Below, one piece after another: positions 1 to 11,029 of a DNA stretch of 64,000 nucleotides. The notes beneath the pieces are model-generated. The model ran no database searches and had not been told where the DNA came from. It was given only the letters and a program-made list of their open reading frames with translations. The position numbers and the translations under genes were made by a program. This DNA comes from Trichoplax adhaerens (lineage: Eukaryota; Placozoa; Uniplacotomia; Trichoplacea; Trichoplacidae). Positions within the stretch are counted from its first letter, which is position 1. Each line of letters starts with the position of its first letter. The DNA lies in the NCBI RefSeq assembly GCF_000150275.1, contig NW_002060944.1, positions 3,042,229 to 3,106,228 of the forward strand, read 5' to 3'.

Positions 1-327
1 TATATACATTAATACTTGTATACTGTATATACGAGTAGGACTCATCTTGACTATGAAAGAATTGCAATTGAAATCGATGGTCCAGTTCATTTTGCGTACA
101 AATCCAATCGATATTTAGGTCATACCATTATGAAAACTAGACATTTGTCATTATTAGGCTGGCATGTTATAAGGGTGAGTTATAAGTAGTTTGTAATTTT
201 CGATAATCGCATTGACAATTTAATCTCGAATTTTTTATTATTTCAGGTTCCGTACTATGAATGGAATAAATTAAATGATCTCCCTGAAATTGACCGATAT
301 CTGAAAGAGAAGTTATTTCAGCAGTGA
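1..327 (+). CDS. 3' end of a FASTK-family gene (RAP domain), partial
   Basis: This is the last part of a gene that starts left of the window. Exon about 39-174 (acceptor GTAG at 35-38) reads into a typical RAP domain start, with RIAIEIDGP followed by a histidine and later LLGWHVIR. The intron is 175-246 (GTGAGT to TTTCAG). The last exon, 247-327, begins VPYYEW and stops at TGA 325-327. RAP domains close the C terminus of FASTK/FASTKD proteins, which act on mitochondrial RNA; that role is family knowledge. The intron after the GW-x-V-x-R motif is in the same place and phase as in the complete gene at 927-3125, so the two are paralogues facing each other tail to tail. Confidence 0.85.
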
Positions 328-926
328 TCAAGATCTTATCTTACATGAACATTAATAAGTACGAATACTAATTGGAGATAGAGTTACTTCGATGGACTTC
401 ATGTACACTTGGATCGTCAATTAAATCAATATCTGCATATGCTGGCATACACCGTATGTCGCATTCATTTATAATGTGAATATGGTGTATTAATCATACT
501 TAAGTGTTTATTCCGACAAAAATAAAACCATTGTTACAAAAATTCAAGATTTTTTAATATTGTCCATCAACTGCATTATACTGTATCTGATTTAATTTAT
601 ATTGAATAGCATAGGATAACAAGTCATAATACGTTTTAATAATTTTTTTTTTTCAAATTTAGCATTAGTTTTTAAAAGTGCTAGTAATCAGAGCTCTACA
701 TACAAGCCAATAAAATTGCAATTTTAAGAGAACGTCAGCTCAACATGTTTCGTGACGTCAATCATAAGTATAGTGTAATTATATGTAGCATAGCATATAG
801 GGAGAACTATGCTCTGCAGAGTAATAACTAAATTCTGCTCAGAACAAGTTCGATATTTAAATGATGCACAAAGTTGCCTATAATAATCAATTTGTTCTGA
901 TTTTAAATAAACAGCAACCAATATGG
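328..926. other. Intergenic spacer between convergent RAP genes
   Basis: About 600 bases between the stop codons of two convergent genes. It is AT-rich with several possible poly(A) signals such as AATAAA near 520. No open frame longer than about 65 codons and no splice-bounded exon was recognised. It presumably holds both 3' untranslated regions. Confidence 0.6.
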
Positions 927-3125
927 CTAGTTCTCACGGTTAATGTTCATAGGACCATCGCCAAATATCTTCCGTTTCATATATTGCTTGCGTTCATCAT
1001 CGGTGTTAAGTTCTTCCCAATCAAAGTATGGTACCTACGCAAGTTTATTCATTCCATTTAAAATGGGAAAGGGCAATTAAGAACTATTATAAACATTAAA
1101 AATACCTGAACAACGGTCCAACCTAAAAGTCTCAATTGCCGATGCTTCATTTTAGATTCACCAATTAGTTTTGTTGAATTATGAAGAAAGTGATATGGCC
1201 CATCAACTTCAATAGCTATCCTTTTGTAGTGGGTTGGCCTACGTAGATGTATAAGAGAAAATATAAACGCTAACATCCTAGCTAATAGGGTATCATTTTG
1301 TACAGGTGATATTTACTTATTTTTGCTGCGAAGGACATTAACTTTCGGTTCCTGTAAAACGTTGTTCAAATCTGTCATAATTGCAAGATCAACACTATAA
1401 CCATATGCAGTCTTGAATTCCTTCCAATAATAGTGCGATCCATCAAATAGGTATTCCAAAGTTCTTTGAACATTATGTTGAAAGACAGATCCTTTTGTAG
1501 AAAATTTTTTGAGTGGTTTCAGAAAGTGGTTTCTATGCGAATGGGATAAACCTTGTAATTGCAGTTCAGGTCTTTCCAGTTTAGCGGCTAAATCAATCTG
1601 AAACATTTGCACTTGGATAGCACCAGTACCAAAACTATGAATCTCTATAAATTACAGAAAAATAGCCACGACCATGATTAAAAAGATAATAGTAAAAAGG
1701 GAGCCATGGCGAAGTATTGCCATAAATATTATTATCTACGCGTACATTAAGGTTAACGATCGTATCCTACTAACCTGAAACAATTTTTTCATTGAACAAT
1801 GCATTAATTGCTCGATGAGGAAAGGTATCCAAGATAATTAAAGACCAAATGGATGTAACAATGGGTGGAATAATCATATTAGGGGTAGACTTTATGTAAT
1901 ATTCGATTTTAGATATTAATTTTCGTAATAATGCAGGTTCAGGTAAATGATTCCACCTAGCAAATACATATAAAATATCGCCAATAGATTGTATCGAGAA
2001 TTCATAGAGTGCTCCTTTATCGGTCAGGTGAAGTCCAATTGCATCAGCTAAATCTTTATTATAATATCGTAAGCTTGAAAGAGCACGAGCAATCTGGCTA
2101 ACAGAATAAGTACTCATATTATTGATATTTTTAATTACATAGTTTGAAATTTTTTCAAAGAGGTCTTCAACAACTAATGGGCGATAAGTAAACGACCTCA
2201 TCAAAGACAGTACATGCTCTTCAGATAAGCCGTCTAAGTCTAGATGAGCGGCACGTTGTCCAAGCATTTCTCGAAGTTCTGGGCAGCGTCGATTTAATCG
2301 ATGAAAAGCATTACAAACATCGCAGATTTGTTCAATAGAAAGTTCATTGAAGTGGTTGGCTATCCAGCTTTCAAGTTTACCAACAACTGATGATTTAATG
2401 CCATAGTGAGCAAAGACAGTAAAACTACGCATCAACAATTGCACATCCTTTCCTTCATGAATAATAGGTATTAGCATATTTACAAGTTGCTCATTGATCA
2501 CTTTTAGTTTTAATCTTGATCCTATTTTTAATTCAAGAATAACTAATAAATCCAAAATAGTTAAGGATTCAATACGACGCTCTAGCGTCAGTATAATGTG
2601 ATTTGATAACTGTCCCAATTGAGCACTGAGTGTGTCGCCTATAAGAGATTGAATTTTTAGAGCACATTTTAACAATTGCAATAATTCATCTGTATTGAAA
2701 TGACCAGCCTTTCGTTTCGCAAAATCACATAATAAATTAAATTTAGGATTATTTGGTAGCGCGGTAACAATTCTCAAACTGGATGTACGGCTTGCATTAG
2801 CATAAATTTGATCCAATGAAGCAATTACATCACTACAACCATATCGATACTGATATTTAAAAAACAGATTTAAAACACTAATGACTGTTTTACATTTCTT
2901 GATATCTTCGAAGGGAGCTAATGAATTTGGTTTGGTATTCGTATCGTTGTTGTCAGCCTCTTTGAGTAAGGTGTTAGCATAATAACGTTGCCATTTCAAT
3001 AAATGCCCTTGCAATCTTGGATTGTTATCATAATTATAGATGCTGCTCAAGTTGAAGGTGATTTTAGGTAAGCTATTATATGAATATCTGGCGATGCGCC
3101 CAATTATTCGTTGTAACTGATTCAT
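927..3125 (-). CDS. FASTK-family mitochondrial RNA-binding protein with C-terminal RAP domain
   Basis: Four exons on minus: 3125-1775, 1611-1317, 1238-1106, 1034-927, joining in frame to about 628 residues, the usual size for FASTKD proteins. The N terminus (MNQLQRIIGRIARY) is basic and free of acidic residues, as expected of a mitochondrial presequence. Residues about 80-450 are helical repeats with leucine-rich stretches like the FAST_1/FAST_2 regions. The last about 85 residues form the RAP domain (RIAIEVDGPYHF, LLGWTVVQ, VPYFDW). Stop TAG lies at 929-927. FASTKD proteins bind mitochondrial transcripts in the matrix; the substrate here cannot be told. Which FASTKD member it equals is not clear, so no symbol is given. 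The third exon begins at 1238 because this matches the acceptor phase of the paralogue at 1-327. Confidence 0.88.
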
Positions 3126-3949
3126 ATTTTAATTTGAAACTGGGATTGTACCATTTGATTGATAAGGTGCAAAAGTGGGTACTATCGTCAGGTCAAGTAG
3201 AGAATTGCAAAAGGCAACAATCACTAATGTTAATGCTTAATCAAGCACAGTACCTTGAGTGTACAAGTGATCCTTGTGATGTGATGGCCATGTTCTTGAT
3301 GAATCGGTGTTTACCAGTATTTGCAGATGAATGATTGATGACTATGATTGGTTAGAGCTTGAATATAGTACCTTCCAATTCAGCCAATGGATTTCAATCA
3401 ATACAAGAGTATACAGGTTTTGGATGATTATTATTTACTTTCCTCTTGCACGCTACCTTTGCCAACTTTCAACTTATAGGCACCATTCACTCACCATTCA
3501 ATCTAGTCTTGGTCTCCACTGTAGCAAAGGTCCAATGAATAGCAAATGGCAATAAACTCGCTTACAGCTATTACCAATATTACGTGACTAAGAGTAATGG
3601 TTGCTGTACCTTTGAATCATCAATAAATCGACAAGAAAGGATGCTGTTGACTCCGTAGTAAGTGGAGGTCTGGCGAGGTTTGCACTTGTGTCAATTGGAT
3701 GTCTGCTAGGATGGCAAGTTTTCCTTGTGCCAACGGCCTAAAACGTATTATTTTACCATTCAAAGAGTTCTTTCCACCTTGAGCTACCTCGGAGAGAGTG
3801 TGGCCGCAATAAGTAGAACGTCGATTAATGAATTTGGAGCTAAACCAAAAGAAGTTTGGATGTACACTCCATTTGCATGTAAAAGATGAAAGAAGATTGT
3901 GGGAATGCAGTGCGGCAATTTGTCATCGTCTTCCAGGTCGAGCGGTGCG

Positions 3950-4125
3950 AAACGGTACGGTACAGTATAGTAGTACGAACCGGTCCAGCCTCGATGTCTC
4001 CATACAGTAGTACTGTACTGTACTGGATGTCCCTCATTGAGCATCATCCAGTACAGTACTGTACAGACATCGGGCTCGAGATGGACCAAGCGTACCGTAC
4101 CGTACCGTATCGTACCGTGATGACA
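3950..4125. repeat. Long imperfect inverted repeat (hairpin)
   Basis: Two arms of roughly 75-80 bases flank a short centre near 4029-4045. The left arm ends TACTGTACTGGATG and the right arm begins CATCCAGTACAGTA. Further out, TCGATGTCT pairs with AGACATCG, GGTCCA with TGGACC, and GGTACGGTA with TACCGTACC. The arms contain mismatches and small bulges. It could be a foldback element, a MITE relic or simply a product of the local palindromic repeat; no flanking duplication was identified. Confidence 0.65.
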
Positions 4126-4142
4126 GTCACTGGTCACTGTCT

Positions 4143-4171
4143 ACTGTACACTCACTCAGTGAGTGTACAGT
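4143..4171. repeat. Perfect 14-bp palindrome with 1-base spacer
   Basis: The arm ACTGTACACTCACT (4143-4156) is followed by a single C and then its exact reverse complement (4158-4171). It lies within the palindrome-rich spacer. Confidence 0.9.
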
Positions 4172-4540
4172 GTCTAGTGTCCAGTCTATTTTGGAACACG
4201 TGTGATTTCAGGCTCTACAGTGTACAGTAGAAGAGGTTTACAGTATACAGTACTGTACAGCACAAGAGTCAACAGTACTACACATGGTCGCGTATTCAAT
4301 GAGAATGTGGCATGTGGCTGGACAGTGGTCAGATGTCAGCAACTGCCCAAATAGGGTACAGTACTTGTATTGTACAGTGTACTGTACACTGTACACTGTA
4401 CACTGTACTGTCAGCAGAAATGAATCATTCAACAAGTGCCTGCTGCCTGCTTTGAGTACTGTATGCCAAGCATAAATTACAGATTCTGGGGCGTGATACA
4501 GTAAATTGGATATTCCAATTTTGCATCAATTTGTACCAAA

Positions 4541-4815
4541 TAGATGTACCAAATTGATCGCAAATCTACGTGTCGTGCTACTAGTACGACCAGTAGACTA
4601 GGACTACTAGTACCACTAGTAGACTACTTACTAGTACCACCAGTAGAACCACCAGTAGACTACTTACTAGTACAGTACAGTGTACCACCAGTAGACTACA
4701 GTAGTACTCCTAGTACCAAGTACTGTAGACTAGTACTACTTGTACTGTACTGTACAGTACTGTACCACCAGTCTACAGTACTACAGTACTACAGTACAGT
4801 ATTATACTGTACTGT
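4541..4815. repeat. Short direct and inverted repeats of CCAGTAGACTAC / CTAGTAC type
   Basis: The word ACCAGTAGACTACTTACTAG recurs (about 4607 and 4647, allowing for small changes), mixed with runs of ACTGTAC and AGTACTAC. This is simple-sequence growth of the same palindromic words seen across the spacer. Confidence 0.6.
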
Positions 4816-5217
4816 ACGGTTGGCAATTTTCAACGCACCTTTTTATCGACTTGGAAATTTGGACAGTACTGTACAGTACACTGTACTGTACGACTACTGT
4901 ACTCAGTACTGTACAACCAAAATGATGAAATCGGCAGCTCCGACCCTACAGTACTGTACCGTACCTTACAGTGATATGTACTGTAGTCAACGGACTTTCA
5001 ACTGTAGCTTGGGTCCACAACAGATACACGACATACAGTACACTACTGTCTACACTACTGTATGTGACATGCCAACTCAACCCTAGTATTGCCACTGTAG
5101 CCCCCTTTCGCCGACGGTAAGTAAACCTGCGACTCGCTTGGACTGCGATTGAAATCGCCATCTTGCTTCCATATTTCATCTTATCTTTCCTGGTTTACAA
5201 TCAACTAGCGAAAGAAC

Positions 5218-6077
5218 ATGGTACGAATTGAACCTGTGAAATGCTTCCATGCTATCAAGTTTGAACCACTAAATTCATTTTTGATTCATTTTATTACAGC
5301 TATATAATTCCAGAATTCTGTCCAGTATCCTTCGTAATGGCCGCATCGCTGGCCTAATCAATGTAAGTTCATGGTGTTGGTACAGTACAAGGCAAATGTT
5401 GTCAAAATGTCTTCTGTCAACCAGATGCGTTACTAGCAGATTTGAGATAGTTCACTATTCTTTCTATATGTACAGTTGTATACCATCATCTTATCATGAA
5501 TGACAACTTGTGCTGTTTGTTACCGTCAAATTCTCTTCAATTCAATATTAGGGAGCCCAGCGTCATCACTCAACTGGTGCACCTCTCGCTATTCGATCAT
5601 TAGCCGCTCCAGTCCATGATAGGCAAAGTAAAAAATACATTTCAAATCATACATACCTTGACTACGATAAATAGCTTTTGGGGCTAACTCTTTTTTTGGA
5701 TAGAATCCTATTTTCTGTCATATGAATATTGAATAATAATCGTTCATATGTCATTCTACTGCAATCTTAAAAAGATATACAATCCAATCTTCTTTTCGCT
5801 AGACAATTTACAATGGGTTAGAAATTTACAAACAACCAGTATCAGACAGTCTGGTATGCCACAACTGGACGTCCCAACTTTTATGCATCAATATGCCTCC
5901 TTTTGCCTCTGTCTTTACATATTACATGCCATCATAGCAAGGAAAGTCCTTCCCAGGTATTTGCAAGGTCAGAAAATCCGACAATTCGCTGCTGCTAATG
6001 CAACTGCTGGAACTGTCGAAAAGTCCCAGTCAGTTAAAAAAGGCATGGAAACTATGAAGAAGATTTTAGAGCAATAA
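5218..6077 (+). CDS. ATP8: Nuclear ATP synthase F0 subunit 8 (ATP8/A6L-like) with mitochondrial presequence
   Basis: Four exons: 5218-5220 (ATG alone), 5300-5362, 5552-5627, 5803-6077, about 138 residues, all phases consistent. The C-terminal part begins with the ATP8 signature MPQLD followed by one hydrophobic helix (about 20 residues) and a basic segment starting LPRYL, matching the order in sponge, cnidarian and fungal ATP8 (MPQLD, helix, LP, basic tail). Upstream exons add about 70 residues rich in Arg and Ser, lacking acids at the start (MLYNSRILSSILRN), as in a matrix-targeting presequence. ATP8 is a membrane stalk subunit of F1F0 ATP synthase, normally mitochondrial-encoded. The gene has spliceosomal introns and nuclear neighbours, so it is a nuclear copy. 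The extension after the basic segment (AANATAGTVEKSQ and on) is unusual for ATP8. The one-codon first exon is the weakest part of the model. Confidence 0.8.
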
Positions 6078-6889
6078 CAATTGTACTTCAATATATTGTA
6101 CTTATAGTTACGTACTTTGCTAACGTTCTAGCTTTAGATCGTTACAGTCAATGCAAAATGTTTTTTCTAACTGTGCTTGATATTGTTATGATGTAAATCC
6201 TGCAAGGGATGCATTGCCCAAATGGGCCTTAATAAAAAAGACAATCGATGAGTAAGAACTTCCCTTCGTGTAGTAGTTTGCTTAAATGGCTTAGTTCAAA
6301 TTGTGGTATAATACTTCCAAACGTCAATATTAGTTATCTTTAACATTCCACTTTCTATGCAACTTTCTTACTCTTATGGTTGCGTTACTGTGATATAATG
6401 CAGCAACCACAAAGTTGCAGACGATTTTCAGTGTTGTAAGTAATCGGTCGACTCGATACTCCACAGTAATGGCAATTTCAGTCCATACTATTGAGTACTT
6501 TCGATTTTTGTACTTGAACTAATGCATAGTAATATTTAAAGTACTGCAGCAATTCACCATTAAGAATTTGCATGGTTAAACTCTTCAAGTGGTAAAAGGT
6601 ACCCTTTACATAATTACTAAAGGGGATCAATATCCAGCAATAAATAGTAACTTGTGGTTAAGTTTAAATAATAATACTAAACGATGTATATTAGCAATAG
6701 GGTCCAATTTCCTATCAATATATCGTACAACAACTGCCGTGACAGTGTTGTATGCATTGCGTTGTATCGAGTATAGCAAAGCAGGTTTATTTCTTTCAGT
6801 AATAATGAATTATACAGTATTTACATCCCAACGAGATAATCATAATCTCATAACACATTTTTAGGACAAAAAGAACCAAATATTGTTTG
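6078..6889. other. Intergenic spacer between ATP8-like gene and KDM8
   Basis: About 810 bases between two convergent genes. An AATAAA-type signal follows the ATP8-like gene near 6231. An open frame of 91 codons at 6589-6864 has no recognisable domain and no splice support, so it is not annotated. Confidence 0.55.
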
Positions 6890-9096
6890 TCACCACCAAA
6901 AACTAACAGAAAAACTAATATCCAAAGACCGCACATAATGCCAACAACGGGGCGGAATATAAAGTAATTGTCCTGGCTCTATGATGCATTCTAGATACTC
7001 AGCATTCGCGAAATTCGGATAATTTTCAAAATTAGGAAATTCCACATCCACCTGCAATACAATACTTAGCAGTTAGTTTGGTAACTAATTAGTCAAAATT
7101 TTTTTACAAATCAATCGGAAGTATTTTATTTGAGCAGATCAATGTCTAACCTGACTAGTATTTGATAACAGCTTAGTAGGATATGGATACACATTCTCAG
7201 ATTCATGCTCAGGATACAAACGTATGTACTTTCTACCCATAACCTATCAATGCGCATATATCTTCATCAGTAACAGCACAAAAATTATAAAGTAACTGCA
7301 ATAACTACACGTATACGAGTAGAATAAATTAATGACATAGCTTAGTCACAGCTGCCATCTACGTAAATACAATAAAGAGCAAAAAAATGGAATAACCTGA
7401 GCGAATAAATTATGATATGGATCATGATGAAGCGGAGAAATTGTGCCTTGAGGCCCAAACCAAGCATTTGTTAAAACTGTTGCATCTACGTCGTCGTTGT
7501 TGTCGTCAATAATGCAACAATAATCTGGAACACAGATGTCTGTTCTTAGTTCTGGAATCTGCGCTTAGTCATAGATATGAATTTATAAGAAACAATTTTT
7601 GGTAACTTAGCATTAAATAGTGTTCAAGTAGAAGATATAGAAATTAGTAGATCCTATTTCGTGTTTGAAGTATAGAATAAATATTACTAGTAGATTAAAA
7701 TCAATCAATTAGCCCAGTAATAATCCAATAATATATAGAGCAATAAACGCAAGTTGATGGCATAGTCTAGTGCTTTAATGATATGTTTAAATATGCTAAG
7801 TACTGTAAATTGAAATTTATTGAATATTTTTGTGACGACCTGTTCAAAAAGTTGATGTTGTGCAAGATAACCGGATTCCTGATTGGATTCCTACATATGT
7901 TGATTTTGTTGAAATAATTAACATCTTAATGTTTTATTATCAGAAAAGATACCCTATACTATATCAATAAATTATTGCTACTAGAGCGAAAATTTTTAAA
8001 ACAATTACAAACCATAGTAATGAACTCATCGATAAACTTAGATAATGGCATCAGCTTTTGCGTCCAACTATCGTCAGTATATCTAGTTCCGATTTCAATT
8101 GGCACTGTCCTATGGCCAGCAATATCTTTTAAGCGTTGTATGCTTAATATTGCCATTTAGAAATAAAAAATTTCTATGGTTATAGAGCATTTACTTTAAA
8201 CTCTATAAAAATAACTGTTTGGATTCTTTACCTCCATCTTCTAGCTCCTAAAGCTGGCCAATGATCAATAACATCAGTTAGTATTACAGGCTCCTTCGTA
8301 CAGAAATAATGTTTTCTAAAGTAGTCCAATGAAGGACAACTTAATTGTGTAATTTGCCTTTGAGGATCGACTGCAACGTGCTTCCTCCTTTTATATCGAT
8401 CTAAATAACTCTGCGTCAACAGAAATTGAGGTTAGCAGAATTAGTAGCTAACAGAAGAAATTCCAATAAACACAATATCCCACGATGCATCAGATATTCT
8501 TAAAGTCGAAATGAAGTCAATTTCATTAATTATAGGACAACAACAAAAGTAGTATAACTTATACTCGAAACGATTGGTATATTCTAAGTTAAATGCATCA
8601 TATTTACATCATCACTATCGTCATTACGGTGATGATCACCAGCATTAGCAAGAGCGTCATCAATGCTCGTAGTCTGTTTGCATGGATGTATGCGTGCGGC
8701 GGCTGCTGATATAATATCGTTCAAGATATTATCTAATATCGGAGCACCCATAAGCAGGCCATAATCTGAAGCATGTATGCACTGTTCCAACTTTCCCATA
8801 GCATAGTAGGCTGCAGCTTTATAAATTGCTCCATAAGTATAAACCTTTCTCCATATCACAGGTACTTCCTTCCAATCACCAGTATTGAGCATTTCCCAGA
8901 CAATATCAAGAACACATTGGGCTAGTTGTAAACAACTCTCGAAACGTTCCTCTTTAAAACGCTGCGAGCATATCAACAGGATATCCAATATTCTTTGTCC
9001 GCCATAATCCGTTACATTTTTGAACTTGTTAATAGTAATTTCTATCTCCTTATCATCTTGCAATCGATGGAAAATTTGCTTCGGTAATGCCGACAT
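6890..9096 (-). CDS. KDM8: JmjC-domain oxygenase KDM8 (JMJD5)
   Basis: Seven minus-strand exons: 9096-8608, 8410-8232, 8142-8013, 7890-7840, 7558-7397, 7243-7151, 7051-6890; 421 residues, against 416 in human KDM8. The N-terminal helical part (about 1-165) contains the family motif GLLMGAPIL. The JmjC part carries [56 protein letters not shown] and the C-terminal SFSVSFWW. Iron ligands are His327 and Asp329 (H-H-D) and His406 (CWHYV); all are present, so the enzyme should be active. The family uses Fe(II) and 2-oxoglutarate; human JMJD5 is described as an arginyl hydroxylase. Start at 9096 is the first Met before the conserved helices. The frame stays open for some codons upstream, so a further 5' exon is possible. 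Confidence 0.95.
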
Positions 9097-11029
9097 AACG
9101 AATTTTGGATGCTTAAACTTACAGTCAGGCCAATTTATGGTAAAAACTTTTAAACTTTTATGCGACCTGGACTCAAGCGTCTAAACTTACTGTCGGATTA
9201 CTGTCTTGTACGTTAGCAAGGTCATTCTGTAGTTCTACCTGTATGCATAAACAGTAGAGTATAATATTTGGTAAAGTTCAATCATTCTGAAAGTAACCAT
9301 CAGAAGTTTAAGAACCGATTGCTATATAATATTCCCTAGAGGTGCCAAATCTGGATTTAAAGTCGCCGGCACTGGAAACAAACTACCCTTCCTATACAAG
9401 TCTACATTATAGCTCAAACTACTGGGATGGTGAGAGGTGACAATATGAGCATTGCCCCTTAGGCATTAATCCCTTAAAAGTACTATACTTTCTTACTCTG
9501 TTTCACGGTATCATACTGTAAGCAATACAATGTTCTGGATTTGGAAATCTATAATTCCGTAGCAATTCGATCTGTATGAAATCATCTATATGCTATCAAG
9601 CAAATGCTGGACAATATTTATGATTTTGCTTTATAGAAAGGTTCTACCTGCCTTTTTGTTGTTTCATTGTGAATTTATCAGCAGAGTAGTCCCTTTCTGT
9701 ACTTACTTAGAGGCCAAAATCGGGAGTATCTAATTTAGTTTGATTACTGGTGCATTGTAACAGTATTCAAATTTTAGCTGTAGGAATGAAATTGCTCCAT
9801 TAATGCCATTAAAGTACTGCAGTAGTTTACATGGAATTATGATCACTATTCGCGGATTCTATTCAACAGTAGTACACGTACGATGTTGAACATTATACTA
9901 TCACAAATACAGTACCTTTATGTGACATTGCTAATTAATAGATTGCTAAATTCTCCCCAGGCTAGTTCCGGTGTTCAGCATGCAGCAAGTCTGTGTTGTA
10001 TCATTCGAGCAGGATATAATATTGTAGATATTCACATAATTGAACGCGTTATACTGTACACTATATACTAAGAATTAATCGTTTTGTATGATTTTAACCA
10101 TGAGACTTGCTTAAAATTTCAATTATTATTATTATCCCACTTTCCTGCATAATAATACACTGTGTTCATTTCCGGACTCTGAAAGCATCCAATTCAGTTT
10201 TTATTTTATGCTTATCAATATATAATTAGTATGCAGAGAGCATCATCTAAAGCTAGAACATTATAACAATTCTATATCCTATTTACAATGATTGCTGCAT
10301 AAACTTCGGCGCATAAAAACAATACTTGCAATTTTGAAAATTTTACGACCTAAAATGATTTACCAGCACGGTTATATGAGAATTCACACACTACAGATTC
10401 TATATAAAACTATAACTCCGTAGCGTTCATTGTAATGGTCTGCTGTTCCATGCAAAGCAATAAAACTATACCACCCATCAATAATATAGTCAATTAATAC
10501 AGACTTATTAGAACAAAATTAAAATCTAATTACAGCCCAGCAATTGAAAATAACTTAATCCATGCTTTACAAACGTTATTATATTAGCGAAAATAACGAA
10601 AGAGCAGTACTATTATTCCTAATTTTTGGCTTAATTTATACATTCTAGCCAGGTATCATAGCTTATGAAAGAAATTTTGACACAGATTAATCATTATTAT
10701 AAAACAAAATTTGCATATTAGAACTGTCAATCACGAACATGATAATTCAATTTTAGTATAACTTAACATCTCCAAAGTTATAAATTTCAATTTTATCCAA
10801 ATAGAACGGATTCATATTATTTCCATGCAAGCCATCCTGGTTCAAGTTGTATTATTAAGCCATGACTAGGTTAATTTTCGCTCTTAAATAGCACTGAATC
10901 ATGTGAATTGAATTGCATTTATAGCAATGTTTCATATTCGGCATGTCTAGAAAATTATCGAAGGATTTAATATCAGTTTCTGAACTATTTAGCACATTCG
11001 TCAATGTGAATATTCCTGCATGGTGTCAC
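9097..11029. other. Intergenic region, no recognised gene
   Basis: About 1.9 kb between KDM8 and the first AGPAT gene, AT-rich. A 48-base stretch at 9191-9238 (minus) is bounded by a good acceptor and a GTAAGT donor and is open for 16 codons (V-E-L-Q-N-D-L-A and on). A second minus-strand open stretch, about 9350-9480, reads SLFPVPATLNPDLAPLGN. Neither could be tied to a gene; they may be 5' exons of KDM8 or of an unrecognised gene. Confidence 0.45.

Larger units (their letters stand above)
3126..5217. other. Divergent intergenic region rich in GTAC palindromes
   Basis: This separates the divergent FASTK-family (minus) and ATP8-like (plus) genes, so it must contain the promoters of both. The part from about 3950 to 5060 is dominated by overlapping self-complementary words (GTAC, AGTACT, TGTACA, CAGTACTG). 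Open frames here, up to 180 codons, are low-complexity by-products of the repeat and resemble no protein. A donor-like GTAAGT at about 5117 may mark a noncoding first exon of the ATP8-like gene. Confidence 0.7.

Noticed and set aside
3784-4230. Overlapping open frames of 60-117 codons on both strands
   Set aside because: They lie on the long inverted repeat, so opposite strands look alike. There is no splice or family support.
4544-5086. Open frame of 180 codons in the palindromic spacer
   Set aside because: Its protein is a by-product of repeated TACTGTAC words, with no domain, and other frames in the same block are open in the same way.
6589-6864. Open frame of 91 codons between the ATP8-like gene and KDM8
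   Set aside because: No recognisable domain, odd composition and position in the expected 3' flank of KDM8.
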